64,000 nt of DNA from Robertmurraya siralis (lineage in GTDB: Bacteria; Bacillota; Bacilli; Bacillales; Cytobacillaceae), in assembly GCF_005502275.1 (NCBI RefSeq), contig NZ_SWLZ01000009.1, positions 1 to 64,000 on the forward strand, given 5' to 3'. A model generated the notes under the pieces. That model was not told where the DNA came from. It ran no database searches and saw only the letters and a list, made by a program, of their open reading frames with translations. Positions 27,545-36,650 of the stretch are shown piece after piece. The position numbers were made by a program, and so were the translations under genes. Numbering within the stretch: position 1 is the stretch's first letter; every line of letters starts with the position of its first letter.

Positions 27545-27919
27545 ATGGAATATATAGTACCTGGTTTACTTGGATTATCTATTTTGCTATTTATTATTTC
27601 ATTCTTTATAAAAGACCCCTATAAAGAGATAAAAAATGAACTTGATCAATTTTCAATGCAGCAAATTCAAGAAATTTATCAATTGAAAAGAAAAATCAAA
27701 GTATTGGAGGAAGAATTGCTCATCGACGATCGGGATTTTCAAACTGTTTCTTCATTTCCAGAACCTAAAAAGGAGATCCATGCGATCATTAAAAATCAAG
27801 TTTGGTCACTAGCACAACAAGGGGTATCCGTTGCCCAAATCGCCAAGCAATCCTCGTTAACAAAAGAGGATGTGAAAGATATTATTAATGAACTATCAGC
27901 AGGTGTGAGATATGAATAA
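27545..27919 (+). CDS. YqzD-like membrane-anchored HTH protein
   Basis: A 124-residue protein. Residues 3-22 are a membrane anchor (IVPGLLGLSILLFIISFFI), then a coiled coil (YKEIKNELDQFSMQQIQEIY, LKRKIKVLEEELL) and a C-terminal HTH-like segment (LAQQGVSVAQIAKQSSLTKE). From memory it matches YqzD of B. subtilis, which sits next to yqzC near the pst operon. Function unknown. The next gene overlaps its 3' end by eight bases. Confidence 0.68.
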   Translation: MEYIVPGLLGLSILLFIISFFIKDPYKEIKNELDQFSMQQIQEIYQLKRKIKVLEEELLIDDRDFQTVSSFPEPKKEIHAIIKNQVWSLAQQGVSVAQIAKQSSLTKEDVKDIINELSAGVRYE

Positions 27920-28358
27920 ACATACACTGCGAGCTTTTGCACTTGGGATTATTCTCGCTGTTGTTCTGCTCCATTTCACTGTTTTAGAACGTGAACCGGA
28001 AATACCTATAAATAGTGCAAAAGAAAGAATAACAGAGGCGGGATTTATTGTTTTGACTAAAGAAGAATTTAACGATTTAGAGAATAAGCAAATGGAGCCT
28101 CCAGCGAAAGAAACCAAGACAAATGAAGAAACTCCAATTGAAGAAAAAAAGCAAATCACATTAGAGATTAAGCTAAACATGAGCACAAAGAAAATAGCAG
28201 ATATTCTTGCTAAAGAGCAAATCATCGAAAACGCTGGCGAATTTGAACAGTATTTAATCGAGCATGGCTACCATACGAAGGTTCAGATTGGAAGCTTTGA
28301 GCTCAACAGCGAAATGACCTATGAGGAGATCAGTAAAATCATCACAAAAAACAAATAA
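27912..28358 (+). CDS. YqzC-like, MltG-related secreted/anchored protein
   Basis: A 148-residue protein. A membrane anchor at residues 8-23 (AFALGIILAVVLLHF) is followed by a charged linker (PAKETKTNEETPIEEK) and a C-terminal domain that resembles the LysM-like fold of MltG endolytic transglycosylases (STKKIADILAKEQIIENAGE, FEQYLIEHGYHTKVQIGSFE). The catalytic part of MltG is absent, so it is not an active glycosylase. From memory it matches YqzC of B. subtilis. The ATG lies in AGGTGTGAGATATG and overlaps the YqzD-like gene. Confidence 0.66.
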   Translation: MNKHTLRAFALGIILAVVLLHFTVLEREPEIPINSAKERITEAGFIVLTKEEFNDLENKQMEPPAKETKTNEETPIEEKKQITLEIKLNMSTKKIADILAKEQIIENAGEFEQYLIEHGYHTKVQIGSFELNSEMTYEEISKIITKNK

Positions 28359-28400
28359 GAAAATAGAGAAGCATTTTGCTACCTTCATATTTTATTTTGT

Positions 28401-28446
28401 CACCAAAAGCGTCGAGATTACTACTTCTCGATGCCTCTTGGCATTT
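28401..28446. terminator. Terminator after YqzC-like gene
   Basis: CCAAAAGCGTCGAGA pairs with TCTCGATGCCTCTTGG, with a short ATTACTACT loop and a T run on the plus strand. Its core resembles the gluP terminator. Confidence 0.8.
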
Positions 28447-28471
28447 TTGGATGGAATTGCGCTTAATATAC

Positions 28472-29046
28472 GTTGATTTCCGCCCCAGGCGCTTGCTTTC
28501 CGGTGGGCGGTGAGCCTCCGAAGCAGTCGTTTGAGCCACTTGAAAAGTTTTCAGCGTCTATTTTTGCAGAATTTCTAGAACTGCTGTCCTCTGTTCTGTC
28601 GAGGGAGAACGCAAATGACGTTGGTTTATGGCAGATTGTTTTAAATATTGGACTCCTGCAGACTTCATTTATTCTGGTTAGTCGAATTGGGAGCTTATTC
28701 GGACTTGACCTTAAAAGTTTCACGCGTTGTTCTGTCCGAATACACCTCTTATTCGGACAAATGTCTTTCTCGCTTTCCCCATTCTGTCCGAATACTCCTC
28801 TCATTCGGACAAATGTCTTTCTCGCTTTCCCCATTCTGTCCGAATACACTTCTCATTCGGACAAATGTCTTTCTCGCTTTCCCCGTTCTGTCCGAATTCT
28901 TCCTCTCCATTAATACCACTAAAAAAGTCAGTATAATGGACAACTCCCCATTTTTACTGAGTTTTTCAGTGGCCTCTCAGTCGCTCCTTCGGGTCTTACC
29001 TGACCGCAAATCCCCGAAGAAGCAAGCACCTTCCACTCCACTCAAC
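28472..29046. mobile_element. Non-autonomous element with 27-bp imperfect inverted ends
   Basis: The left end reads GTTGA then, near its inner side, AGGCGCTTGCTT (28472-28498). The right end is AAGCAAGCACCT leading to CTCAAC (29020-29046). Read as complement the ends share GTTGA and AGG-GCTTGCTT over 27 bases. The flanks resemble a common Bacillaceae intergenic repeat that I recall with the ends GTTGATTTCCG... / ...CTCAAC. The element holds a block of 52-bp tandem repeats and has no transposase. It sits between the YqzC-like gene and the transposase remnant. Confidence 0.5.
28730..28898. repeat. Tandem 52-bp repeat, 3 full copies plus a partial
   Basis: Copies start at 28730, 28782, 28834 and a partial at 28886. 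Each unit opens with TTCTGTCCGAATAC and continues with ATTCGGACAAATGTCTTTC and TCGCTTTCCCC. Inside each unit TGTCCGAAT and ATTCGGACA form a 9-bp stem-loop. Differences between copies are a few substitutions in the loop. As 52 is not a multiple of three, all reading frames rotate; I see no coding function. A lone TTATTCGGAC upstream (28695 area) is a relic of another copy. Confidence 0.9.
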
Positions 29047-29061
29047 TAGTTTGAGTCGTAC

Positions 29062-29286
29062 TCAAGCAAATTGCCAAGTCCAATTAGCCAATTTATTTAA
29101 GTTCATGGCACTAAAAGTAAGCGTTGCCTGTATGAACTTGTTTTTAATCCCATAAGGTAGTCCATCGCATTCTTTTGCATCAGCAAAGACTCGTTCAAGC
29201 GATTCTTTACGGCATGCGAATATTTCATTTGTGTGACGAAGGTAGTTCAGCCTCTTCTCCATAGTTATATAAACTATGAAATCCAT
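29062..29286 (-). pseudogene. IS1182-type transposase C-terminal remnant
   Basis: About 74 residues match the C-terminal end of IS1182-family transposases from memory: RKESLERVFADAKECDGLPY, then IQATLTFSAMNLNKLANWTW. The catalytic parts further upstream are absent, replaced by unrelated DNA containing the phoU terminator. There is no start with a good ribosome binding site. It is a dead relic on the minus strand. Confidence 0.75.
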
Positions 29287-29302
29287 ATTTCCTCAACGGC
29301 AA

Positions 29303-29351
29303 AAAAGACTAGAGGCAAACTTGGTTTCATCGAGTTTGTCTCCAGTCTGAG
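29303..29351. terminator. Terminator of the pst-phoU operon
   Basis: AGACTAGAGGCAAACTT (29306-29322) pairs with AGTTTGTCTCCAGTCT (29333-29348). On the minus strand six T follow the stem. It lies about 35 bases after the phoU stop. Confidence 0.85.
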
Positions 29352-29384
29352 AAGGAAGCCTGTTTACTCCCATCTTTCTTCATT

Positions 29385-30044
29385 TCATGCATTTAAATCA
29401 TAATGTCTCCCTTTGACGAGGTAGAAAATGCTCTCTGCTATGTTTGTCACATGGTCCGCCGCTCGCTCTAAGTAGCGACAAACAAACGATAATTGGGTAA
29501 TTTGACTAATGTTATCAGGATGCGAACGATGTAACTCTAGAAGCTCGCGGATGGACGAACCATATAATTCATCCACTTCATCATCCATATCTGCAACCTT
29601 TTTCGCACTGACAACATCTTCGTTACCAAAAGCCTGAAGTGATAGGTTTAGCATCTCTGTTGTAATACTATACATTTTCTTTACCTGCTGAAATGTGCGC
29701 ACATGTTCTTCATTTCCAATTCGGATCGTTGATTTCGCAATATTGACGGCAAAATCACCAATTCTTTCAATATCAGTAGCAATCTTTATGGCGACAATGA
29801 TCCGTCGTAAATCGATTGCCACGGGAGCCTGCTTTGCTATTAATAGGATGGCAAAATCATTAATTTCCTCATACAAAGCATCCGCCTCTGAATCATCATC
29901 AATGACCTTAAGAGCCTTTTCAAGGTTACACGTCTCCAGGGCCTCGATTGAATTCTCCAAAGCTTGATTTGCCAGTCTCCCAAGCTCAAGGAGTTTCGCT
30001 TGTAATTCATTCAGATCAAGCTGAAACTGTTCTCTTACGACCAT
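29385..30044 (-). CDS. phoU: PhoU, phosphate-signalling protein
   Basis: A 219-residue all-helical PhoU protein with two repeats of the PhoU fold: EALETCNLEKALKVIDDDSE with metal-binding DRIGDFAVNIAKS-like IERIGDFAVNIAK, and DEVDELYGSSIRELLELHRS with AADHVTNIAESIFYLV. It restrains phosphate import and connects the Pst transporter to the PhoP/PhoR system. It is the last gene of the pst operon, 26 bases after pstB. Confidence 0.93.
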   Translation of the reverse strand: MVVREQFQLDLNELQAKLLELGRLANQALENSIEALETCNLEKALKVIDDDSEADALYEEINDFAILLIAKQAPVAIDLRRIIVAIKIATDIERIGDFAVNIAKSTIRIGNEEHVRTFQQVKKMYSITTEMLNLSLQAFGNEDVVSAKKVADMDDEVDELYGSSIRELLELHRSHPDNISQITQLSFVCRYLERAADHVTNIAESIFYLVKGRHYDLNA

Positions 30045-30070
30045 GAAACCTACATCCTCTCCAATGCAAT

Positions 30071-30922
30071 TTATCCAAATCGCCCAGTTATATAATCTTC
30101 TGTACGTTTATCTGAAGGGGTAGAAAAGATTTTATCTGTTGCATCAAATTCAATTACTTCTCCATTTAAAAAGAATGCTGTTTTATCAGAAATACGGGCA
30201 GCCTGCTGCATATTATGAGTAACGATAATAATGCTAAAATCTTTCTTTAGTTCCTGAACAAGTTCTTCAATTTTCAAAGTCGAGATTGGATCAAGTGCAG
30301 AAGTCGGCTCATCCATTAAAATAACGTCTGGCTCAATTGCTAAACAGCGTGCAATACAAATTCGCTGTTGTTGCCCACCAGATAATCCATATGCATTTTC
30401 GTGTAGTCTATCTTTCACTTCATCCCAAATTGCTGCACCACGCAAGCTTTTTTCAACAATTTCATCTAAAATCTTTTTATTTCGAATTCCATGGATTTTA
30501 GGGCCGTATGCAATGTTTTCATAAATCGACTTTGGAAAAGGGTTTGGTTTTTGAAAGACCATTCCAACGCGTGTACGTAAATCCTCAACCTTATAAGATT
30601 TATTCAAAATACTTTTTTCCCGATATAAGATGTCTCCTGAAATTTTTACAACAGGAATTAATTCAACCATACGATTCAACGTCTTGATGAAGGTGGATTT
30701 TCCACATCCGGACGGTCCGATAATAGCCGTCACTTCATTTTCAAAAATATCAAGATTAATGTTCTTTAATGCGTGATCTTCGCCGTACCAAAGATTGAGC
30801 TCCTTTGTTTGAAAGGCAACCTTTTTACTCTTTTGGGCAGGCTCAAGAGTTCCTATATTTGCTGGACTCACAAAGTTCTTCTTCACTTTTGTCATCACTG
30901 CCATTCTTTTCATTCCCTTCAT
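30071..30922 (-). CDS. pstB: PstB, phosphate ABC transporter ATPase
   Basis: The ATPase of the phosphate transporter, about 283 residues. Walker [10 protein letters not shown], signature LSGGQQQR and Walker [14 protein letters not shown] are present, with the H-loop in [13 protein letters not shown]. The N-terminal 40 residues are an extension ahead of [15 protein letters not shown]. The exact start is uncertain: I use the ATG at 30922 whose first bases overlap the pstA stop (TGATG); GCA-preceding ATGs further in are possible. Confidence 0.93.
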   Translation of the reverse strand: MKGMKRMAVMTKVKKNFVSPANIGTLEPAQKSKKVAFQTKELNLWYGEDHALKNINLDIFENEVTAIIGPSGCGKSTFIKTLNRMVELIPVVKISGDILYREKSILNKSYKVEDLRTRVGMVFQKPNPFPKSIYENIAYGPKIHGIRNKKILDEIVEKSLRGAAIWDEVKDRLHENAYGLSGGQQQRICIARCLAIEPDVILMDEPTSALDPISTLKIEELVQELKKDFSIIIVTHNMQQAARISDKTAFFLNGEVIEFDATDKIFSTPSDKRTEDYITGRFG

Positions 30923-31806
30923 CAATATCTCTTCTGATATTTATTGCGGATAAAAACTGCTACCGAATTCATTAAAAATAAGATGAACAATAAAACAACG
31001 ATTGAAGCAGCAGCTAAATTTGCATATTCCGTCACTAGTGCAGCATCTATTGTCCAGTAATAAATTTGCAATGGCATTACTGTAAATTTATCGAATATTC
31101 CTTCTGGAAGCGGGATTAAAAGAGCTGGAATACCTAACACAACTAATGGAGCTGTTTCGCCAATGGCCCGCGATAATGCTAAAATAATTCCTGTCAAAAT
31201 CCCTGGAATTGCTGCCGGCAAAACGACATTTTTGATCGTTTGCCATTTCGTGGCTCCCATCCCATATGAAGCATCCCGCAAATATTGAGGAACCGCTCGA
31301 ATCGCCTCTTGCGCACTAACGACAACAATCGGAAGAACAAGCAATGCCATTGTAAGTCCACCGGCCAAGACAACCGCACCTAAACCTAGTCCTCTTACAA
31401 AAACGGTTAAGCCTAACAAACCAAAAACAATTGACGGCACACCAGCAAGATTGGAAATATTCGTTTGAATAAACGACTGGAAGCGCCCTTTTTTAGCAAA
31501 CTCCTCTAGATAAATAGCCGTTCCAACTCCAAGAAAAAAAGTAACGGGTGCAACAACGACCATGAGCCAGAAGGTTCCGCTTATTGCCCCAAGAATTCCT
31601 GCCTTCTGCGGATCTGTTGAGAGCTTATTTGAAAGAAATTCAAAATCAATCCATCCAAGACTATCTGAAAAAACGCGATAAATTAGGATGACAAGGACTA
31701 CTAGCCCTACTAAAGTGGCTAGGAAGAATAATCTTTTGGCAACCTGATTCAAAAGTAAACGGGAACCTAATTTTTTCTGTATTTGTCCTGAGTCAAAATA
31801 TTTCAT
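30922..31806 (-). CDS. pstA: PstA, phosphate permease subunit
   Basis: A 294-residue permease with six membrane helices ([20 protein letters not shown] first). The ABC-permease EAA-like loop is in [20 protein letters not shown]. It pairs with PstC to move phosphate through the membrane. The ATG follows AGGGAGGAATACTAAAC. Two bases separate it from pstC. Confidence 0.94.
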   Translation of the reverse strand: MKYFDSGQIQKKLGSRLLLNQVAKRLFFLATLVGLVVLVILIYRVFSDSLGWIDFEFLSNKLSTDPQKAGILGAISGTFWLMVVVAPVTFFLGVGTAIYLEEFAKKGRFQSFIQTNISNLAGVPSIVFGLLGLTVFVRGLGLGAVVLAGGLTMALLVLPIVVVSAQEAIRAVPQYLRDASYGMGATKWQTIKNVVLPAAIPGILTGIILALSRAIGETAPLVVLGIPALLIPLPEGIFDKFTVMPLQIYYWTIDAALVTEYANLAAASIVVLLFILFLMNSVAVFIRNKYQKRY

Positions 31807-31808
31807 GT

Positions 31809-32744
31809 TTAGTATTCCTCCCTAAATTTACGAGAGATATATTGGGCAATTAGGTTCATCACAAGGGTGAAAACAAATAACGTCATCGCAACTGCATATA
31901 AACTATAGTAGAGTGTTGAACCTGCCGGAGCATCTCCACCAGTTACCTCTACAATATAAGCGGTCATCGTCTGCATAGACTGTGTAATATCGAAGGTAAA
32001 GTTTTTCGAACTACCACTTGCAATTGTCACAATCATCGTTTCTCCAATTGCTCGGGAAATAGCTAAAACAAATGATGCTACAATCCCTGAAATTGCCGCG
32101 GGAACAATTACCTTCCATGTTACTTCTAATTTCGTTGCTCCAAGTGCAAGAGCACCTTCCCTCATCGAGTTCGGAACTGCACCAAGCGCATCCTCTGAAA
32201 GTGATGCTACCATCGGGATGATCATAATTCCCATGACAATACCAGGACTCAAAATATTTGTTGGTTCTAAACTTGGAATTAAAGATCTTAAGATAGGAGT
32301 AACAAATGTAAGCGCAAAAAAGCCGTATACAATCGTTGGAATTCCTGCAAGGATTTCCAAAATCGGCTTTACAACCTTCCGTACTTTCTCAGATGCATAT
32401 TCACTTAAATAAACGGCTGTCATTAAGCCAATCGGTATTGCAACGACCATCGCTATAGCTGAGGAGATTAATGTACCTGTAAGTAAAGGGAGAACACCGA
32501 ACTGCGCATTCTGCCCTAGAGGCTTTAATACTGTACCTGTAAAAAATTCAATGAATGAGATCTCTTTAAAAAACGCAACAGTTTCAGACAATAGCGTTAC
32601 TAAAATACCCAATGTCGTTAAAATGGAAATTACAGCAATAACAAATAATGTTTTCGGGATTACTTTTTCTACCACATTCGTTAAAGATGCAGTTTTCTTA
32701 TTTTCTTCGATCATCTTTCTTACTTGACCAATCGACTTTTCCAA
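31809..32744 (-). CDS. pstC: PstC, phosphate permease subunit
   Basis: A 311-residue permease. Helices include FVIAVISILTTLGILVTLLS and later GIVMGIMIIPMVASL; the EAA loop is in EGALALGATKLEVTWKVIV. I chose the TTG at 32744 since AAGGGG lies nine bases upstream; the longer reading starts with hydrophobic residues that do not look native to PstC and lack a site. It is the second gene of the operon, about 107 bases after pstS. Confidence 0.9.
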   Translation of the reverse strand: MEKSIGQVRKMIEENKKTASLTNVVEKVIPKTLFVIAVISILTTLGILVTLLSETVAFFKEISFIEFFTGTVLKPLGQNAQFGVLPLLTGTLISSAIAMVVAIPIGLMTAVYLSEYASEKVRKVVKPILEILAGIPTIVYGFFALTFVTPILRSLIPSLEPTNILSPGIVMGIMIIPMVASLSEDALGAVPNSMREGALALGATKLEVTWKVIVPAAISGIVASFVLAISRAIGETMIVTIASGSSKNFTFDITQSMQTMTAYIVEVTGGDAPAGSTLYYSLYAVAMTLFVFTLVMNLIAQYISRKFREEY

Positions 32745-32851
32745 CGTAACGTTCCCCTTCCAGAATTTGACCCTATTTATATACAAGAAGGCATTTATAT
32801 AAACCTGAAAGACGAGAGGGGAAATTCCCCATCTCATCTTTCAAAAATGAA

Positions 32852-33868
32852 TTATTTTAATGCATTTAACGCATCAAGTGAAGCTTTAACTTCATCATCT
32901 GTCAATGGTGCGAATCCTGTTTCTGCTGCAACAGTTTGAGCATTTTCAACAGCATAGATAGCAAAGTCTAATACTTGTGGCTTTTCTTTTGCCATGTTTA
33001 CATTCAAGTATGTGAATACTGGACGTGTGAATGGGCTATAAGCAAAGTCTTCACTTTCACCAATTGTATCTAAATTCGGTTCAACAGGACCATTTCCAAA
33101 GTCAACTTGTACTGCTTGCAGTTTATCTTTGTTGTTTTCATAATATCCATACCCGAAGAACGCAATAGCATTTTTATCCTTGGAAACAAGATCAACTAAA
33201 ATTGAATATTCTTGTTGAAGATTTGTGTCCGCATCTAAATCTTGCTCTTCAAGAATTTTTTCCCAGAAGAATTCGTAAGTTCCATGGTTCTCGTTTGGAC
33301 CCATTTTAGAAATTGGTTCATTTGGAAAATCAGGACGAACGTCAGACCAGTTTTTAATTCCTTCGCTATCCAAGAAAATTTTGATAAGCTCATCTTTTGT
33401 TAATTCTTTTGCCCAATCATTTTCTGGATTAATGACGAATGTTAAACCGTCTAAAGCTACCTTAATTTCTTGAACTTCAATTCCTAATTCATCAGCTGTT
33501 GCTTGTTCTTCGTCTTTGATTTGACGAGAGGCATCATTGAAATCTGTTCCGCCTTGATCAACTAAGAATTTTTTAAATCCTGCAGAAGTTCCAGCACGGC
33601 CTACTTCTACTGAAACGCCTTCTTGTTCGTTTGTCATATAGTTCTCAGCCATTTTTGCCATGAATGGGTAGACAGTACCTGAACCATCGATAACAACGCT
33701 ACCTTCAAGTCCTTCATCTGCTACTTCTTCAGTTGGAGTTTCATTTCCAGTACTGCTGTTTTCGTTGCCTTCTGTTTCATCAGCATCATCTGAGCCACCA
33801 CATGCTGTCGCTACAACGATAAATGCTGCTAGGATTAAAAATAAACCTAGTTTTTTAAGACTTTTCAT
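32852..33868 (-). CDS. pstS: PstS, phosphate-binding lipoprotein
   Basis: A 338-residue phosphate-binding protein. A signal peptide (LKKLGLFLILAAFIVVATAC) ends in lipobox VATACGG, so it is lipid-anchored outside the membrane. A Glu/Asp/Thr-rich linker follows. Binding loops include DGSGTVYPF, GRAGTSAGF and KKFLVDQGGTDFNDASRQIK (S/T/D residues that hold phosphate). The ATG at 33868 follows AGGGGGAATTAAAGA; the longer frame upstream is not needed. It is the first gene of the operon and follows a row of PhoP boxes. Confidence 0.96.
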   Translation of the reverse strand: MKSLKKLGLFLILAAFIVVATACGGSDDADETEGNENSSTGNETPTEEVADEGLEGSVVIDGSGTVYPFMAKMAENYMTNEQEGVSVEVGRAGTSAGFKKFLVDQGGTDFNDASRQIKDEEQATADELGIEVQEIKVALDGLTFVINPENDWAKELTKDELIKIFLDSEGIKNWSDVRPDFPNEPISKMGPNENHGTYEFFWEKILEEQDLDADTNLQQEYSILVDLVSKDKNAIAFFGYGYYENNKDKLQAVQVDFGNGPVEPNLDTIGESEDFAYSPFTRPVFTYLNVNMAKEKPQVLDFAIYAVENAQTVAAETGFAPLTDDEVKASLDALNALK

Positions 33869-33911
33869 TTCTTTAATTCCCCCTAAGAGTATTGGTGGTT
33901 TTGTCCTACGC

Positions 33912-33991
33912 ATATTAGCATAACGTTTGACTGTAAAAAGGGTTTTAATAAATTGTAAAGCTTGTGTAAATATGCAGTAAATGTAAGTAAA
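33912..33991 (-). promoter_or_regulatory. PhoP-regulated promoter of pstS
   Basis: On the minus strand TTTAC boxes (seen as GTAAA on the plus strand) start at 33987, 33977, 33966 and 33955, spaced 10-11 bases, and a fifth lies at 33933 two helical turns on. This matches the TT(A/T/C)ACA tandem motif of the B. subtilis PhoP response regulator. Downstream is an extended -10, TGCTAATAT (33912-33920). Phosphate starvation should thus switch on the operon. Confidence 0.85.
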
Positions 33992-34149
33992 AGTCGATTT
34001 TTGTGGACACACTATTTGATTAAAGACAATATGTTCCTGGCGCAATTCAAATATAAATGAACATCCCTCCGCTCTCTATTAAAAGACTTATCATTGGTTT
34101 CCCCATTTGCCCGACATTATCAAATAAAGCCTCTTCATTTTTGAAATAA

Positions 34150-34204
34150 AAAAGAGAAGCTGCATCAAAAAGTCGTTTTAACGACCTTTTGACACAGCTT
34201 CTTG
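34150..34204. terminator. Terminator of pbpA
   Basis: GAAGCTGCATCAAAAAGTCGTT pairs (two mismatches) with AACGACCTTTTGACACAGCTTC, a 20-bp stem with T run on the minus strand. It lies just after the pbpA stop and separates it from pstS. Confidence 0.85.
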
Positions 34205-34212
34205 TGCAACAG

Positions 34213-36375
34213 TTATTCTTCTTCCGTTTGTTCCTGATCATCATCTGCATTCTCTTGTTCAACAATGGATGTATTGTGAAGCTTCGCTTCTTCTCTCGTT
34301 TTCTTTAAGTCAAAATAGGCATCCAAAGCTCTGCGTCCAATAATCGTATTGGCAGAGTGTCCTCCGCTTCTTCCCTGATATGCCCACGGAACGACAACAG
34401 AAATGGCCACTTCTGGATTATTATGAGGAGCATAGCCGACAAAGCTCAAATTCATCACTTCTGGTGGCTCAGCATATTTGCTTCTTTCAGGACCATCATA
34501 AAAGGCTTGTGCCGTTCCCGTCTTTCCAGCGGGTGAATAGTAAGCATCATGAAATTTTCCATACGCAGTTCCTTCAGGATGCTGGGTAACTTGACGAAAT
34601 CCTTCATGCACATTTTCCATCCAGCCGTTCTCAAGCTTAATCCGATTGAGAACAGTTGGTTTTATTTCTTCAATTACAGGCCCTAGCTCGTTTGTCTCCA
34701 TTAATGGCGCACGAATTTCTTTAACGATGCGCGGTTGAATTCGATTTCCCCCATTGGCAATCGTTGACACATATTGTGCCAATTGCATTGGAGTATACGT
34801 ATCATACTGTCCAATTGATAAAAAGAGCAATAATCCAGGGTCTTTTAAAGGCCCTTTATAGCCAGTTGCTTCATTTGGCAAATCAATGCCTGTCCTTGTT
34901 CCAAGTCCAAATTGGGCAAAAGATTCACGAATCGTATCAAAAGCTTCCGTATTGATTGGTAGCGGCTTTTCGTATTGATAACGGCCATCACCAATTTCAA
35001 TAGCTGTCTTGAACATATAAACATTGGACGAAACTCTTAAAGCACGGATATCATTTGTATTTCCAAAATTCTTCCAAGAACTCATTTCAGGTGTTTGAGC
35101 AATTTTCAATGGTGCATCGTAAAATACGGTTCCAGGTCTGATCGCTCCCGTTTGATAACCAGTAAGGATCGTTGCCCCCTTCACCGTTGAGCCAACATTG
35201 TAGGAAGTCGTAATCGTTCCTAATGCAAAGTCTTGCATTTCGGTTTTACCTGTTTCCTTGTCTCGAACAAGCTGTTTGCCAGCCATCGTTATAATATCAC
35301 CAGTATTTGGATCCATCAGAACGACAAATGCCCGATCTAATAATCCTGTTCTTGGTGATTTTTTCGCAGCCCTTAGTTCTTCTTCAATGATTTTTTCAAC
35401 CTCCAGCTGAAGATCCATATCGATGGTTAGAACAAGGTCCTTTCCTCGTTGACCTTCGGAAATCACCTCGGTTTCAATCACTTTCCCTGCTTTATCGGTA
35501 ATATTCTTTACTTTCGCCTTTTGACCGTGGAGCACATCCTCATATTGCTTTTCAATATAACTTTTGCCAACTCGGTCGTTTCGGTTATAATCTCTCGCTA
35601 AGTAATAATCAAGCTCTTCTTTCGGGATTCCTTCATTTGAGTCCGTTACTTTTCCTAGCACTGTCCTCAATGTATTTCCAAATGCATAAGAACGTTCCCA
35701 ATCTGTCGTCGTATCAACACCAGGAAGGTATTGCAAATTTTCACTGACAAGAGCAAATTCTTTTTGCGTTACATCTTCATTTTTGACAATCTGCGGTGTC
35801 AAAGCATAACCACTACTAAACGCTCGATAAATCGCTAAAATTTCTAAATCATCTTCCGTTAGCTCTTCAAGTTCTTCATCTGTAATCCGTTCAAGCTGAA
35901 GGCTGTATACTTTACTATTATATTCTTTAGTTTCAAGCTCTTCTTTTAATGCCTCATGTTCTTCCTCAGATACTTTTTCAGCAGCACGATCAGGATTTTT
36001 GATTATCCAATAATCCTTTTTATCCCTCTCTTGCACCTTATCAGGCTTCAATTCGATCAATTGAGCTAGCCTCTCTGCCACTTCAAGCATTTCACTTTGA
36101 CTTGCTCCAAAATTCGTATAGGTAATTGCATTTTTCGGAGTGTTATCTACAATTACATGACCATTTCGATCGTACATTTTCCCTCTTGGAACCGGATTGT
36201 TTACCGTAATATCCTCCGTTCTTTCGATTTCGCGTTTATAGTCATCCCCATACACTATTTGGACGACCCCAAGACGGAGAATCAAAATAGAAAATAGAAA
36301 AAAGACAACAAAAAACAACAAATTCAACCGAACTGGAATAATTTTCTTTTTCTTCTTTTTTTTATTTTGAACCAT
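34213..36375 (-). CDS. pbpA: PbpA, class B penicillin-binding protein 2A
   Basis: A 720-residue class B transpeptidase that crosslinks peptidoglycan in cell elongation. A lysine-rich cytosolic tail (NKKKKKKKIIPVR) precedes one membrane helix (LLFFVVFFLFSILILRL). The dimerisation domain follows, then the catalytic domain with S396-T-V-K (GSTVKG), SSN in RVSSNVYMF, and KTG in AGKTGTAQ around 618. The ATG at 36375 has GTAGG upstream; the longer frame is not supported. The acidic C-terminus (ENADDDQEQTEEE) is poorly conserved. Its place just before pstS matches B. subtilis. Confidence 0.93.
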   Translation of the reverse strand: MVQNKKKKKKKIIPVRLNLLFFVVFFLFSILILRLGVVQIVYGDDYKREIERTEDITVNNPVPRGKMYDRNGHVIVDNTPKNAITYTNFGASQSEMLEVAERLAQLIELKPDKVQERDKKDYWIIKNPDRAAEKVSEEEHEALKEELETKEYNSKVYSLQLERITDEELEELTEDDLEILAIYRAFSSGYALTPQIVKNEDVTQKEFALVSENLQYLPGVDTTTDWERSYAFGNTLRTVLGKVTDSNEGIPKEELDYYLARDYNRNDRVGKSYIEKQYEDVLHGQKAKVKNITDKAGKVIETEVISEGQRGKDLVLTIDMDLQLEVEKIIEEELRAAKKSPRTGLLDRAFVVLMDPNTGDIITMAGKQLVRDKETGKTEMQDFALGTITTSYNVGSTVKGATILTGYQTGAIRPGTVFYDAPLKIAQTPEMSSWKNFGNTNDIRALRVSSNVYMFKTAIEIGDGRYQYEKPLPINTEAFDTIRESFAQFGLGTRTGIDLPNEATGYKGPLKDPGLLLFLSIGQYDTYTPMQLAQYVSTIANGGNRIQPRIVKEIRAPLMETNELGPVIEEIKPTVLNRIKLENGWMENVHEGFRQVTQHPEGTAYGKFHDAYYSPAGKTGTAQAFYDGPERSKYAEPPEVMNLSFVGYAPHNNPEVAISVVVPWAYQGRSGGHSANTIIGRRALDAYFDLKKTREEAKLHNTSIVEQENADDDQEQTEEE

Positions 36376-36617
36376 TTTGTCAAACCTACTTCCTAGTTGC
36401 TTTATACAATAGTTTAATTGTAATTGAAAGGCCTTGAAATTTCTATTCTTATGCAATAAAAGATTTTTCCTTTTTACACAACTCCATGAAGGAGCATTTT
36501 ATGTTTTAACAGAATTTGCTTCGGTTTTTATTGAACAGGTAGAAGATCGCGATTCTTCTAACATTTCATCTAAACAAAAGTCCTTTTCCCTGAAACATCC
36601 GCACATTGAAACATAAT

Positions 36618-36650
36618 AAAAGGGAGAGGTTAATTGCCCCCTTCCCTTCA
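36618..36650. terminator. Terminator of MFS gene
   Basis: AAAAGGGAGAGG pairs with CCCCCTTCCCTT around TTAATTG, with a T stretch on the minus strand, just after the MFS stop. Confidence 0.75.

Noticed and set aside
28730-28898. 52-bp array as a CRISPR
   Set aside because: Units are uninterrupted tandem copies without unique spacers, and no cas gene is present.
28463-29049. Several overlapping ORFs with repeated LSPFCPN / IRTNVFLAF-like peptides
   Set aside because: They arise from the 52-bp tandem repeats read in rotating frames; no start signals.
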